Below are positions 1 through 7,597 of a DNA stretch of 59,416 nucleotides, one piece after another. The stretch's first letter is position 1; the number at the start of each line of letters is the position of its first letter. Under the pieces are notes generated by a model, which made no database searches, was not told where the DNA came from, and saw nothing but the letters and a program-made list of their open reading frames with translations. Source of the stretch: a virus. The stretch spans positions 1-59,416 of IMG/VR virus record IMGVR_UViG_3300036790_000129, one strand, 5' to 3'. The position numbers and the translations under genes are program-made.

Positions 1-198
1 GAGGCAGGCTGATCGCGCAGGAGTTCGTGCGCAACGGAATGAATCTTCGTTCGGCCATCCATACCATCACGGGCGCCAATCCCAAGAGCAAGAGCAATGG
101 CATCATGCGATTGCTGGGTGACTCCACCGACACCTTTGTGGATGAGTTATCCAAGGTGGTCAACAAGTCTGATGTAGACCGTGAGCGCGCACTGGCAT
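1..198. repeat. Left copy of terminal direct repeat (198 bp)
   Basis: Bases 1-198 reappear at 59219-59416. I find one difference: C at 128 is T at 59346. Reading on from the right-hand copy into base 199 continues one open reading frame without a break, so this is the overlap of a circular or circularly permuted genome of about 59218 bp, not two separate loci. The sequence alone cannot tell a physical direct terminal repeat from an assembly overlap. Confidence 0.93.
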
Positions 199-593
199 TG
201 CTGTGGGCCATGGTCAATACCTCCATTCTCGACTTCCTTGACGACAATGGTCATGTGCTGCCGATCAAGGAGTTGCGCAAGTTGCCACGTATCATGCAGA
301 TCATGCTCTCCAAGATCGACGTATCCACCAAGCAAGTGGTGGTGCGCGGTGAGGATAACAAGATCATGCGTGACGACAACGGTTCGCCTTATCTGGCTAC
401 CGAGCAACGGGTGCGCATCGAGGTGCCTGAGAAAATGCTGGCATTGGCACAGCTCGCGCAGATCATGCGCTGGGTCGGTCCTACTACGCTGGTCCAGAAC
501 AACATCAATATCGGCCGCCTGATGTCAGACGCAGATGCCCGGAGAGAACATGCGGAAATCATTTATAGCGAAGCCCGCACGATTAATCCTTGA
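1..593 (+). CDS. Probable small terminase subunit (C-terminal part; gene continues from 59092)
   Basis: This is the 3' part of a gene that starts at 59092 and crosses the contig junction; joined, it encodes 239 residues. The first complete codon is at base 3. Three features recall small terminase (DNA-packaging recognition) proteins: a helical N-terminal segment that could be an HTH; a middle segment with the pattern ILDFLDDNG followed by a short hairpin; and a C-terminal stretch reading RVRIEVPEKMLALAQLAQ. If so, it would bind packaging sites and hand DNA to the large subunit at 48736-50250. It lies about 9 kb away from that gene and on the other strand, which is unusual. The family call is by eye; the coding call is firm. 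Confidence 0.5.
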   Translation, partial: GRLIAQEFVRNGMNLRSAIHTITGANPKSKSNGIMRLLGDSTDTFVDELSKVVNKSDVDRERALALLWAMVNTSILDFLDDNGHVLPIKELRKLPRIMQIMLSKIDVSTKQVVVRGEDNKIMRDDNGSPYLATEQRVRIEVPEKMLALAQLAQIMRWVGPTTLVQNNINIGRLMSDADARREHAEIIYSEARTINP

Positions 594-867
594 TCCAGCC
601 TATGCCATGGCGCTGATCGCCAGTATCGAATCTCATTTCGGCATGACGATTCGCGGCATTTGCACGACCACATGTATTCCCTTGCGCAGGCTCTACAAGA
701 TCAATGAAGGACGTGGGAAACCGGTTAAGTACATGGAGCAGGTAGCTTTGGAACAGATGCTGCCAAGTGAAACAGTTGCAAAGTTGCATTGTAGGTATTA
801 TGCTACACCTGTCGAGACATTCTGGGACAAATTACTCACCCAAGGAGATACCCATGCGCGGCGTTAA
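550..867 (+). CDS. Small HTH-like protein of unknown function
   Basis: A 105-residue basic protein. The start at 550 has GGAGAG just upstream and overlaps the preceding gene by 44 bases; an in-frame ATG at 535 is less well placed. Residues of about 15-60 ([20 protein letters not shown]) look like a helix-turn-helix, followed by KINEGRGK, so DNA binding is possible. The 3' end overlaps the SSB start by 14 bases and contains a candidate promoter and operator for SSB. It could be an early regulator; no family was recognised. Confidence 0.6.
   Translation: MRKSFIAKPARLILDPAYAMALIASIESHFGMTIRGICTTTCIPLRRLYKINEGRGKPVKYMEQVALEQMLPSETVAKLHCRYYATPVETFWDKLLTQGDTHARR
776..807 (+). promoter_or_regulatory. 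Candidate sigma70-type promoter with TGTAG-N8-CTACA dyad upstream of SSB
   Basis: TTGCAA at 776-781 and TATGCT at 799-804 are separated by 17 bases, about 50 bases before the SSB start codon. The -10 box lies within the dyad TGTAG (790-794), 8 bases, CTACA (803-807). The same 18-base layout occurs at 54464-54481 upstream of the DUF932 gene. Each box matches the consensus at four of six positions, so this is a moderate promoter call. The dyad suggests repression or activation by a dimeric regulator. Confidence 0.45.
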
Positions 868-1333
868 TCGAGTCATTATTCTTGGCAATCTGGGCGACAT
901 CCCTTCTACGCGCTACACAACATCTGGCACCGCTGTCACAGAAATCAGTGTTGCCACTTCGGAACAGTGGACCGACAAAAACTCAGGCGAGAAACAGGAA
1001 CGTACTGAGTGGCATCGTGTCGTGTTCTTTGGCCGACTGGCCGAGATCGCGGGCGAATACCTGTCCAAGGGCTCCAAGGTCTACGTCGAGGGCTCGCTCA
1101 CGACCGAGAAATACACCGACAAGCAGGGCATCGAGCGGTATACGACCAAGATCAAAGGTCAGGAGCTGCAGATGCTGGATGGCAAGGACAACAGCAAGGG
1201 TGATCGTGCCGAGCATCGTCCCGATACCTCCACGGCGGACGCGGCCAAGCAGCGTGCACGCGAAGCTGCTGGCACTACCGGGCGTTCCTCGATGGCTGAC
1301 GACAGCTTCGATGACCAATCTATACCATTTTAG
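854..1333 (+). CDS. ssb: Single-stranded DNA-binding protein (SSB)
   Basis: A 159-residue SSB. The N-terminal 110 residues form the OB-fold with the family signatures [25 protein letters not shown] and [11 protein letters not shown] flexible linker follows, ending in the classic acidic tip DDQSIPF that docks partner proteins. The protein coats single-stranded DNA during replication and RecT-mediated recombination. AAGGAG lies 6 bases before the ATG at 854. It is the first clearly recognisable gene of the replication arm, and a candidate promoter with an operator-like dyad sits inside the preceding gene. Length is typical of bacterial and phage SSBs. Confidence 0.95.
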   Translation: MRGVNRVIILGNLGDIPSTRYTTSGTAVTEISVATSEQWTDKNSGEKQERTEWHRVVFFGRLAEIAGEYLSKGSKVYVEGSLTTEKYTDKQGIERYTTKIKGQELQMLDGKDNSKGDRAEHRPDTSTADAAKQRAREAAGTTGRSSMADDSFDDQSIPF

Positions 1334-1340
1334 TATAGAT
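1318..1340. promoter_or_regulatory. AT-rich inverted repeat across the SSB stop codon
   Basis: ATCTATAC (1318-1325) and GTATAGAT (1333-1340) form a perfect 8-base inverted repeat with a 7-base spacer that includes the SSB stop. There is no T-run after it, so a terminator is unlikely; an operator or a weak RNA hairpin is possible. Confidence 0.35.
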
Positions 1341-1375
1341 ACTCATTGACTGCCAGATGTTGCTGATATAGTCTG

Positions 1376-1786
1376 ATGCGCATGAAAAATTTCGTGTTAT
1401 CACGCTGCAAAATCGGCAATCCAGATGAGTGTTGGGAATGGCAAGGATGCCTAAACTCTTATGGCTACGGAGTATTTATCCGCAATAAGAAAACTATCTT
1501 TGCTCACCGTGTCATGGTAGATGCAGCGCCCGGAGAATGTGCCTTGCATCACTGCGACAACAGAAAATGTTGCAACCCAGCACATATATTCAAAGGTGAT
1601 CGTGCCGATAACATGCGCGACATGTACGCTAAAGGTCGTCGCGTCTATACGCATAAGCTGACAATGGCACAAGTGAAAATTATACGTAACCTCCGTGGAA
1701 AGGTCACAGGTAAAGAACTAGCTGCTACGTATCATGTATCAATTTCCTTAATTTCTATGATTCAACTAGGAAAGCATCGTGTATGA
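1376..1786 (+). CDS. HNH homing-type endonuclease
   Basis: A 136-residue free-standing HNH endonuclease. CWEWQG and GYGVF near the N terminus, an HRV segment, then LHHCDNRKCCNPAH and DNMRDMYAKGR form the typical phage HNH core, with cysteines that bind a structural metal. The C-terminal 35 residues (KELAATYHVSISLISMIQLGK) are an HTH for target recognition. The gene is visibly richer in A/T than its neighbours, as expected of a mobile endonuclease. It ends in an ATGA overlap with the next gene. ATG at 1382 is an alternative start; neither has a good ribosome site. No interrupted gene is visible around it. Confidence 0.88.
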   Translation: MRMKNFVLSRCKIGNPDECWEWQGCLNSYGYGVFIRNKKTIFAHRVMVDAAPGECALHHCDNRKCCNPAHIFKGDRADNMRDMYAKGRRVYTHKLTMAQVKIIRNLRGKVTGKELAATYHVSISLISMIQLGKHRV

Positions 1787-2163
1787 ATGACATCACACAA
1801 ATCAACAAGCTTGACGTTATGGATACGGCAGTCGCTATGGGACTTCGTGATGACTTCTTGACGTGGATCGACGCCAACTGGGCGATCTGGGCTGAGTTCT
1901 GCAAGCTCGCTAAGTTAGTGCGTGAACGTGGGCGCCATCACTGGTCAGCAAGGGCCATCTTGCACGTGATGCGTTGGAATCAAGTTGTCCGAGACGCCAC
2001 AGATCCTCACTTCCGAATCAATAATGTCTGGTCCCCGAGCATGTCGCGTCTCTACAACCATCTGGCCGGCTTTGATTTCTTCCAAGAGCGCGAGCAGATC
2101 CGGTCGGCGGCGGGATATCCCATACTCAACAGTTCAGTTGAAGGAAGGATCAACATAGCGTAA
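1783..2163 (+). CDS. Conserved phage protein of unknown function
   Basis: A 126-residue protein starting in an ATGA overlap with the HNH gene. The segment ERGRHHWSARAILHVMRW followed by FRINNVWSPSMSRLY resembles a small family common in proteobacterial phages and prophages, usually beside replication genes, whose role is not known. The charged helices and conserved aromatic residues suggest a folded cytoplasmic protein. It is the last gene before a 385-base non-coding stretch. Confidence 0.7.
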   Translation: MNDITQINKLDVMDTAVAMGLRDDFLTWIDANWAIWAEFCKLAKLVRERGRHHWSARAILHVMRWNQVVRDATDPHFRINNVWSPSMSRLYNHLAGFDFFQEREQIRSAAGYPILNSSVEGRINIA

Positions 2164-2171
2164 AAATGAAA

Positions 2172-2196
2172 CGCCCCCGGTGTTGAGCCGGGGGCG
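2172..2196 (-). terminator. GC-rich hairpin, best read as a leftward terminator
   Basis: CGCCCCCGG (2172-2180) pairs perfectly with CCGGGGGCG (2188-2196) around a 7-base loop. On the minus strand the hairpin is followed by TTTCATTTTT, the T-rich tail of an intrinsic terminator; on the plus strand the downstream bases are not T-rich. It lies 9 bases after the stop at 2163 and could stop antisense transcription, or act as an RNA 3' stabiliser for the rightward message. Confidence 0.55.
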
Positions 2197-2548
2197 AGTT
2201 GGTTCTGGCGAGGAACCGAGGGTTGAACACGGCTGAGGCGTTCACCCACTATGCTACACAAGATAGTGGGTATCTGCAACACCCAAACCACAACCCTTGG
2301 TAAATGCCCGAACCCGTCCTGCACAGGATTGGGTAACCGCTGGCTGTGCGTGATGAAAGTCTGGACCAGTGGGATAGCGGCTGAGACACCAGAGCGCCCC
2401 GTAGTCATCACAGGGCGTGCCGCGAACAAGGTGATGGCCGGCTAGTCGGCTCGCTCAAGCAAGCCCCTGTCGAGAGTTCCCTGTACTCACAGGGATGCTC
2501 TCGGCTGTCTCTCACTAAGCAAGTAATGCTTTTCCTCTTGAGGTGTCT
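2197..2548 (+). other. Non-coding stretch rich in hairpins; possible structured RNA
   Basis: About 350 bases without a convincing gene. Hairpins: GGTTC/GAACC at 2201-2217; CCCACTAT/ATAGTGGG at 2245-2270, perfect over 8 pairs; and a two-part stem at 2471-2503 (CGAGAG, 2-base bulge, CCCTGT, 4-base loop, ACAGGG, 3-base bulge, CTCTCG). One frame at 2251-2445 could encode 64 residues with a CPNPSC motif but has a poor ribosome site. The stretch sits between two HNH endonuclease genes. No tRNA was identified. Confidence 0.4.
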
Positions 2549-2845
2549 ATGAAGATATTAACGGAAGCAGAAATTAACGCTGGGATGACACCCGGTGGAG
2601 GATTCACCCGTGAACAGCTGACTGAATGGGGAGTTCCATGGCCACCAAAAAAGGGCTGGCGTAAAAAGCTCACCGGTAAATCGAGCGACTCTAGTAAACA
2701 ACCTCCACCGGGCGCTGATCCGGATACATCACCTGACTGGAACCACACCTGTGACGTGTGCGGTCAGACACCCGTGGTTCCACTCACTGGCTTGTGCGGA
2801 CCATGCACTTTTGGCGAAGCGGACACGGCTGGAGGAAACTGGTGA
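2549..2845 (+). CDS. Small protein with C-terminal Cys pairs, unknown function
   Basis: A 98-residue protein. TTGAGG lies 5 bases before ATG 2549; a GTG two codons upstream is less likely. The N-terminal half has a Trp/Pro-rich motif (LTEWGVPWPPKKGWRKKL) that I associate with small phage proteins of unknown role. The C terminus carries CDVCGQ and CGPC, a probable zinc ribbon. It overlaps the next HNH gene by one base (TGATG). Function unknown; a nucleic-acid or protein-docking role is plausible. Confidence 0.7.
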   Translation: MKILTEAEINAGMTPGGGFTREQLTEWGVPWPPKKGWRKKLTGKSSDSSKQPPPGADPDTSPDWNHTCDVCGQTPVVPLTGLCGPCTFGEADTAGGNW

Positions 2846-3159
2846 TGCTTGGCATACCGCGCTTTGACGACAAGATCATGCCGATTCCAGAGTGTGGGTG
2901 CTGGATCTGGATGGGCGCTGTGGCCAGGGATGGTTACGGATCCATCATCGAATGCGGTGTGGGAGTGGGTGCCCATTGTTTCGCGTGGCGCAAGTTCTAC
3001 AAGAAACCATTACCCAAGGGCAAGAAACTGATGCACAGTTGCGACACACCGTTGTGCTGCAATCCCCATCACCTAAAACCCGGCACACACTCACGCAACA
3101 TGCGTGACATGGTGAAGCGCGGACGTGGAAAGAATCAATTTAGGAGAAAATCATCATGA
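2845..3159 (+). CDS. HNH homing-type endonuclease
   Basis: A 104-residue HNH endonuclease of the same group as the gene at 1376. CGCWIWMG, the segment KGKKLMHSCDTPLCCNPHHL and the tail NMRDMVKRGRGK are all recognisable; unlike the first, it has no C-terminal HTH. GGAGG lies 9 bases before ATG 2845. The gene is stitched to both neighbours by TGATG and ATGA overlaps, so its insertion did not disrupt translation. It probably nicks or cuts phage DNA near its own site and spreads by recombination. Confidence 0.87.
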   Translation: MLGIPRFDDKIMPIPECGCWIWMGAVARDGYGSIIECGVGVGAHCFAWRKFYKKPLPKGKKLMHSCDTPLCCNPHHLKPGTHSRNMRDMVKRGRGKNQFRRKSS

Positions 3160-3377
3160 AACATCGCCCATTGAATTATGTAAATCCAGTGACACAAGAA
3201 AGAAGGGAAATCTTTACCAAGCATCTTGGTCAGGATGAGTGCAGACTGCAATTTAAGTTGTGGGCTGATGGAACACGATTGAATGTGTCCGGTTTTTGGC
3301 TCGATAGTGATCCAATATATCGTCCTGCTATTTGTGCTTGGGAGGCTTGGAAAGCCGCATGGGAATTACGCAAATGA
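3156..3377 (+). CDS. Small hypothetical protein
   Basis: A 73-residue protein starting in an ATGA overlap with the HNH gene and ending in an ATGA overlap with the helicase. It is rich in aromatic residues; the C-terminal part reads YRPAICAWEAWKAAWELRK, a likely amphipathic helix. No family was recognised; its tight coupling to the helicase suggests co-expression. Confidence 0.65.
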   Translation: MKHRPLNYVNPVTQERREIFTKHLGQDECRLQFKLWADGTRLNVSGFWLDSDPIYRPAICAWEAWKAAWELRK

Positions 3378-4900
3378 TCCAGCTCCACGATTTCCAGTTG
3401 CGATGCGCACGTGATGTATGGCGCAAGCTGATTATCGAGGATGCGCCGAGCTGCCTGTTGCAGGCGCCCACTGGCTCTGGCAAGACAGTTATGGGCAGTT
3501 TCTTTCTTAACCAGACCATCCAGCACAAGCAGTTCGATGCCGCCGTGTTCGCGCATCGTCGCGAGATCGTCAAACAGACCGCGAACAAACTGAGTCAGTC
3601 GGGCATCTGGCCGGGCATCATCATGGCAGGAGACGTACTGTCGCCATCGCGCAACGTACAAGTCAGCAGCATTGATAGTTACTCCGCATGGGTGAAGTCA
3701 GGCAAGATCCGTGAGCTGCGCCCGAGACTGGTTTGGGTGGACGAAGTCCACCGTGCTATGTCGCCGACTTACTTACGCACCATCAATGCCATGATGGAGA
3801 CAGGGACCAAGCTGTTCGGCACAACAGCCACACCGATCCGATCCGATGGATGTGGACTGGGTGAGTTATTCAAGACCATGGTGTGCGCACCGGGTCCAGC
3901 CGAACTTATCCAGCGTGGGTTTCTGTGCCCCATCCAGTATTACGTGGGCATCGTGCCGGACGTGAAGGGCGTCAAGCTGACAGCAGGCGATTACGATGCG
4001 TTCGAGCTGCAGCAAGTATGCAACCAGAAAATGCTGATCGGCAGCATCATGGATAACTGGATGCGTCTATCGAAAGACCGTCCTACCTTGTGCTTTGCCA
4101 GTGGCGTAGAGCATTCCATGTCGATCGTGGAGCAATTCAAGGCTGTCGGTATCCGGGCGGCGCATATCGACGGCGAGACGAATGTGAAGCAACGCGATGA
4201 AGTCTATGTGGGCTTGCTCACTGGCCACTATCAAGTAGTCAGCAATGCCAACGTCTACGTCGAGGGCTCAGACTTTCCGTTTGTCAGCTGCGTGATCGAC
4301 GCACAGCCCACGAAATCAGTTGGGCGCTATCTGCAGAAGGGTGGCCGAGGAATGCGCACCTTTGAAGGCAAGCAAGACCTGCATTACCACGATCACGCCG
4401 GCAACGTGCACACCCATGGCAAGCTGGAAATGAAGCGCGAATGGGAACTATGCCTCGGCAAGGAACAAGTCGAGAAGTTTCAGAAAGAACGCAATCAGCA
4501 ACAGGCACAACGGATCTGTCCGGATTGCAGCACGCTCTACCACGGCATGATCTGTCCGCACTGTGGTTATGAGTATGTGCGCACTGGCAAGGAGATTGAC
4601 TACCTGCCGGCGGATCTGTCAGCCATGACGGTCGAGAAAACCGAAAAGATCCAGATGGTTCCTTCACCAGCCGAAAAGCAACGATGGTTTCAAGAGGCTT
4701 TGGGTTATGCCGCCGAGCGCAACAAAAAACCCGGCTGGGCAGCACACTGCTACGAATCGAAGTACAAGGAGGGGATGCCACCTATGGAATGGATGCGCTT
4801 ACCCATCCGTAAACCTACGGCTGACGTGACCAAGTACATGAAAAACCAGTTGTCACGTAATGCCATCATCATCGCGGCACGGAAACGCAAGACCGCTTGA
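3374..4900 (+). CDS. Superfamily 2 DNA helicase with zinc ribbon
   Basis: A 508-residue DEAD/DEAH-like helicase. Start ATG 3374 overlaps the preceding stop (ATGA). Visible motifs: Walker A APTGSGKT (residues 30-37), Walker B WVDEVHR (about 122), motif III TATP (about 152), and a motif VI-like QKGGRGMR (about 320). After the helicase core, CPDC and CPHC (residues 382-402) form a zinc ribbon. It probably unwinds or remodels DNA during phage replication or recombination. No polymerase gene is present, so the helicase, the primase at 7594 and SSB presumably work with host polymerase. Confidence 0.92.
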   Translation: MIQLHDFQLRCARDVWRKLIIEDAPSCLLQAPTGSGKTVMGSFFLNQTIQHKQFDAAVFAHRREIVKQTANKLSQSGIWPGIIMAGDVLSPSRNVQVSSIDSYSAWVKSGKIRELRPRLVWVDEVHRAMSPTYLRTINAMMETGTKLFGTTATPIRSDGCGLGELFKTMVCAPGPAELIQRGFLCPIQYYVGIVPDVKGVKLTAGDYDAFELQQVCNQKMLIGSIMDNWMRLSKDRPTLCFASGVEHSMSIVEQFKAVGIRAAHIDGETNVKQRDEVYVGLLTGHYQVVSNANVYVEGSDFPFVSCVIDAQPTKSVGRYLQKGGRGMRTFEGKQDLHYHDHAGNVHTHGKLEMKREWELCLGKEQVEKFQKERNQQQAQRICPDCSTLYHGMICPHCGYEYVRTGKEIDYLPADLSAMTVEKTEKIQMVPSPAEKQRWFQEALGYAAERNKKPGWAAHCYESKYKEGMPPMEWMRLPIRKPTADVTKYMKNQLSRNAIIIAARKRKTA

Positions 4901-4912
4901 AACAGTTTCTTG

Positions 4913-4937
4913 TATGTGTTACCATATGCTACACATA
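4913..4937. promoter_or_regulatory. Inverted repeat with TATGCT box before the 4954 gene
   Basis: TATGTGT (4913-4919) and ACACATA (4931-4937) are perfect 7-base arms around an 11-base centre holding TATGCT (4925-4930), the same -10-like box seen before SSB. No convincing -35 box lies at the right distance. The sequence fills the 53-base gap between helicase and the next gene and may be an operator/promoter. Confidence 0.35.
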
Positions 4938-4953
4938 GAAAGGAGTGGCATAC

Positions 4954-6129
4954 ATGAAGTACACAGCTGATGAAGTGCGGTTGCTGGTGCTTAGTATTGA
5001 AGGCCGAGCCATCAACGTATCGGAACGCGTCGAGTTGTTCGCCATTGCTCGCGCCTACGCCGACCGCCTCGAAGCGGACGAGCGGGTGGTGACGGATGGG
5101 CGATTGTCCAATGAAATCCGCAATTTCATTGAGGGCATGAGCGTATCGGTGGACGTTAGCACAAGCGATACTGACGCCGGCCGTCGCTATTTCGGAACGG
5201 TGACCGAAGTGATGGACTGCGCTGACGACAAGCACGGCGTTACGTTGCTGGTGCAGGATGCGGAGCCGAACTTCAAGGCGGAAAAGCCTGTTCCCATTTT
5301 AGCTATCGAAGCTCTACGCGATGTCGATCATGTGATTACCCAGTGGCGGGAAAGTGGTCGGGAGCCGGCATACGGACAATGGCTGAATCTTCAAGACCTC
5401 ATTCAAGCGGCACTAGCCGTCTGGCCGACCCCGCCAGTGCAGGTGACGCAGGTGGATGCATCCGAGAAAGCATGCGAATGGTTCATGCGCGAGTTCACCG
5501 ATTTGAATCCAGCAACAGCGTGTCTCGTGTGGAATTTCGCACTAGCCCTTGGCAATAAGTTGGCTGATGCCGAAAAGAAATACGGATACACAGATGGATG
5601 GCGTCGATCTGATTGGATGGATGAGTGCCGGACGAAACTAATGGAGCATGTTCGGAAGGGCGATCCTCGGGACGTTGCTGCGTACTGTGCTTTCTTGTGG
5701 TATCAGGGCGCTTCGACGGCACTCACTGCCGAGCCAGTAGCGCAGGGTGAGGCGTCAACTGCCACCGATCTTGTTGACGAGGGGCTGACCTATTTTGCGA
5801 AGGCTGGTGATGCTGGCGACAAGGAATATGTACGAGCTATTCGCGCGCACATTGAACGACTCACACACCTAGCCGCCCATCCTCGCGTGCCTGATGAACC
5901 GTTCTATGCTGGCGATCTGTTCTGGCCTGATGACGATGGCGAGATGTGCGCTAACGATATGTGCCAACTTGTGCAGGACATGGCGGATAACGGCATGATC
6001 GAATCGGGCGCTACGATTCGCATCCGCCGAGCAAAGTCACTTCCTTTCTCGGACGTTGTAGTGACGATCGAAGAGGACGGAACTGCCAATTATGTAGCCG
6101 CCCCGCAGCCCGACGCGGCGAAGGAGTGA
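4954..6129 (+). CDS. Modular Ea22/DUF550-like phage protein
   Basis: A 391-residue acidic protein. AAGGAG lies 8 bases before ATG 4954, preferred over the GTG at 4945. The segment WMDECRTKLMEHVRKGDPRDVAAYCAFLWYQGAST (about residues 228-262; motif GDPRDVAAYCAF) is a widespread module of phage early proteins of unknown biochemical role. An N-terminal region of about 100 residues has a small hydrophilic repeat-like fold, and the C-terminal 50 residues are beta-rich. It is probably an accessory early protein; these modules vary between related phages by recombination. Confidence 0.65.
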   Translation: MKYTADEVRLLVLSIEGRAINVSERVELFAIARAYADRLEADERVVTDGRLSNEIRNFIEGMSVSVDVSTSDTDAGRRYFGTVTEVMDCADDKHGVTLLVQDAEPNFKAEKPVPILAIEALRDVDHVITQWRESGREPAYGQWLNLQDLIQAALAVWPTPPVQVTQVDASEKACEWFMREFTDLNPATACLVWNFALALGNKLADAEKKYGYTDGWRRSDWMDECRTKLMEHVRKGDPRDVAAYCAFLWYQGASTALTAEPVAQGEASTATDLVDEGLTYFAKAGDAGDKEYVRAIRAHIERLTHLAAHPRVPDEPFYAGDLFWPDDDGEMCANDMCQLVQDMADNGMIESGATIRIRRAKSLPFSDVVVTIEEDGTANYVAAPQPDAAKE

Positions 6130-6133
6130 TGGG

Positions 6134-6319
6134 ATGAGGAAGGCACATGTTGGAAATTGCGGATTGGCGATGTGTATGCCTGGAAAGGGTAAATTGTTTA
6201 CCGTCAGCATCGACACTTTCATGAAGATGGCCGATTGGCAACGATGTAGAAAATGCGCTAACAAAGAGGCTGTAAAAGTCGCGATTAGTAAAGTCGTATC
6301 AAAGGACTCGCAGCCATGA
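6134..6319 (+). CDS. Small Cys-rich basic protein
   Basis: A 61-residue basic protein with cysteines at CGLAMC and CRKC, a possible zinc-binding site. GGAG and GGGATGAGG precede the start. It opens a run of five small Cys-containing or short genes (6134-7597) that overlap or nearly touch. No family was recognised. Just after its stop, a tiny 8-codon frame leads into the next gene and is probably only a translational stepping stone. Confidence 0.55.
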   Translation: MRKAHVGNCGLAMCMPGKGKLFTVSIDTFMKMADWQRCRKCANKEAVKVAISKVVSKDSQP

Positions 6320-6338
6320 CCAACGAAGGAGTAATGGG

Positions 6339-6788
6339 ATGAGCCTTTCGCATAACAAGACACCATGGAATCCAAGCCGGAAAGCCACGGCTCGCGTGCG
6401 TGATCCTCAACCTGTGCCGGTGCAATGCATCTATTGCCTTGATGTAGTCGAGATTCGCCACCACGACAAGGTGTACGGGAAGGCTTACGGCGAGTGGCCT
6501 TGGATGTATGTCTGCGTCGGCTGCGGTGCCCGCGTAGGCATGCATCCGTTCACGGCCATTCCGCTTGGCACGCTGGCTGATGAGGCGACGCGCGAAGCTC
6601 GAAAGGTCTGCAAGCCAGCATTCGAACACTTGTGGTTAGACGCCGGATTCGAACGCAGCGGCGCCTATGTGTGGCTCGCTGACAAGTTGGTTCTGACGGC
6701 CGAGCAATGTCATTTCGGGCTATTCGATATCGAGACTTGTCGCCGCGCAAAGCTGGCATGCGATGGCTATGGGAAAGCGCAGCCATGA
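6339..6788 (+). CDS. DUF3268-type zinc-finger protein
   Basis: A 149-residue protein. The order CIYCLDVVEI, VYGKAYGEWPWMYVC, CGARVGMHP, IPLGTLAD and a helix ending in FEHLWL matches the phage zinc-finger domain family DUF3268. Four cysteines (CIYC and CVGC) bind the metal. The molecular role of the family is unknown; it is often found in recombination/early regions. GGAG lies upstream of ATG 6339, and the stop forms an ATGA overlap with the next gene. Confidence 0.72.
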   Translation: MSLSHNKTPWNPSRKATARVRDPQPVPVQCIYCLDVVEIRHHDKVYGKAYGEWPWMYVCVGCGARVGMHPFTAIPLGTLADEATREARKVCKPAFEHLWLDAGFERSGAYVWLADKLVLTAEQCHFGLFDIETCRRAKLACDGYGKAQP

Positions 6789-7132
6789 CCAATGATATGA
6801 AGAATGTGCCGGGTGTTATGCGTTGTGCAAAATGCAAATTTCAGATAGTGCGGACGAATCTTTACATTAAACAAGGCACAACAGGACAGGGTGATTCCAA
6901 GATAGAACTATGTCCAAATGGTTGTGGACCACTATGGCCAGTGACGTGGAAGGAATGGGCGCAAGAGCATTCGAATATTTCCGACCGATCAAAGCAGAAC
7001 ACTGAGGTTGCGCTGCGGCTCATGGCGTTGGAGCAGGCGATGGAGGAATATATGGTCGGACCCATAGCCTATTTGCGTGCACGAGCCAGCGAACTCCTGC
7101 GTGAGTGGGCTGAGGAGAAGAGCGATGAGTGA
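6785..7132 (+). CDS. Small zinc-ribbon protein
   Basis: A 115-residue protein starting in an ATGA overlap. The N-terminal 50 residues carry CAKC and CPNGC, a zinc ribbon; the rest is helical and acidic (ALEQAMEEYMVG and a C-terminal EWAEEKSDE). It resembles small phage zinc proteins but no named family is clear. It overlaps the Lar-like gene by 8 bases, so expression is coupled. Confidence 0.65.
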   Translation: MTNDMKNVPGVMRCAKCKFQIVRTNLYIKQGTTGQGDSKIELCPNGCGPLWPVTWKEWAQEHSNISDRSKQNTEVALRLMALEQAMEEYMVGPIAYLRARASELLREWAEEKSDE

Positions 7133-7424
7133 GGAACTTTTGCCGTGCCCGTTTTGCGGAATGTCACCAGAGATTGTCTCGCGCCCCGTAAGTTACGGGC
7201 GTGAATTCTGGTATGTCTATCACCCAGAACATCCGCGTGGCGAATGCATCCTGTCGGATGAAAAATTTAGTTCAAAGCATGGATGGAATACCCGCACCAA
7301 CGCCGGGGATTGGGAGGAGGTGCGTGAGGTGATTGTCCAATTACAGGGTCAATTCACTGGATTATCGTCATTGGATTATTGGGCCGACATGCTCACTGCC
7401 GCGTTACCGGAGAATCAGAAGTGA
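7125..7424 (+). CDS. Lar-like restriction-alleviation family protein
   Basis: A 99-residue protein. LLPCPFCGMSPEI at the N terminus, a second segment with WYVYHP and C, and a central WNTR (residue about 50) are the hallmark of the Lar family. The founding member, in the Rac prophage, lessens type I restriction by altering the host modification enzyme. Here only the fold is supported; the second metal-ligand pair is reduced to a single cysteine, so activity is uncertain. Confidence 0.7.
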   Translation: MSEELLPCPFCGMSPEIVSRPVSYGREFWYVYHPEHPRGECILSDEKFSSKHGWNTRTNAGDWEEVREVIVQLQGQFTGLSSLDYWADMLTAALPENQK

Positions 7425-7597
7425 CTTACATCGACCCTCCTGAAAAACAATTCACAGCCGGTGAAAGGCGTGCCGTCATAGCGGGACGCAAGGGTGCGCG
7501 TAAATCTCCATGGGGACGTGGGCCCATGGCCTGCACACAACGTGCAGCCAAGACATTCTCACAAATGCACGCCAAGCCCAAGAAATCCGGCAAGTGA
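7421..7597 (+). CDS. Small basic hypothetical protein
   Basis: A 58-residue, strongly basic protein. GTG at 7421 overlaps the preceding stop (GTGA), and its own stop overlaps the primase GTG the same way. Residues such as AGERRAVIAGRKGARKSPWGRG suggest nucleic-acid contact. No family was recognised. Confidence 0.5.
   Translation: MTYIDPPEKQFTAGERRAVIAGRKGARKSPWGRGPMACTQRAAKTFSQMHAKPKKSGK

Noticed and set aside
1360-1376. GATATAGTCT upstream of the 1376 HNH gene, like a group I P7 strand
   Set aside because: No partner strand, no guide pairing, and the SSB and downstream genes are intact, so no intron is indicated.
2251-2445. 64-residue frame with a CPNPSC motif
   Set aside because: Poor ribosome site and placement inside hairpin-rich DNA; kept only as a possibility in the non-coding entry.
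2245-4935. ATGCTACAC at about 801, 2251 and 4926 as a phage promoter motif
   Set aside because: Only the first has a credible -35 box at the right distance; three copies alone do not establish a promoter class.
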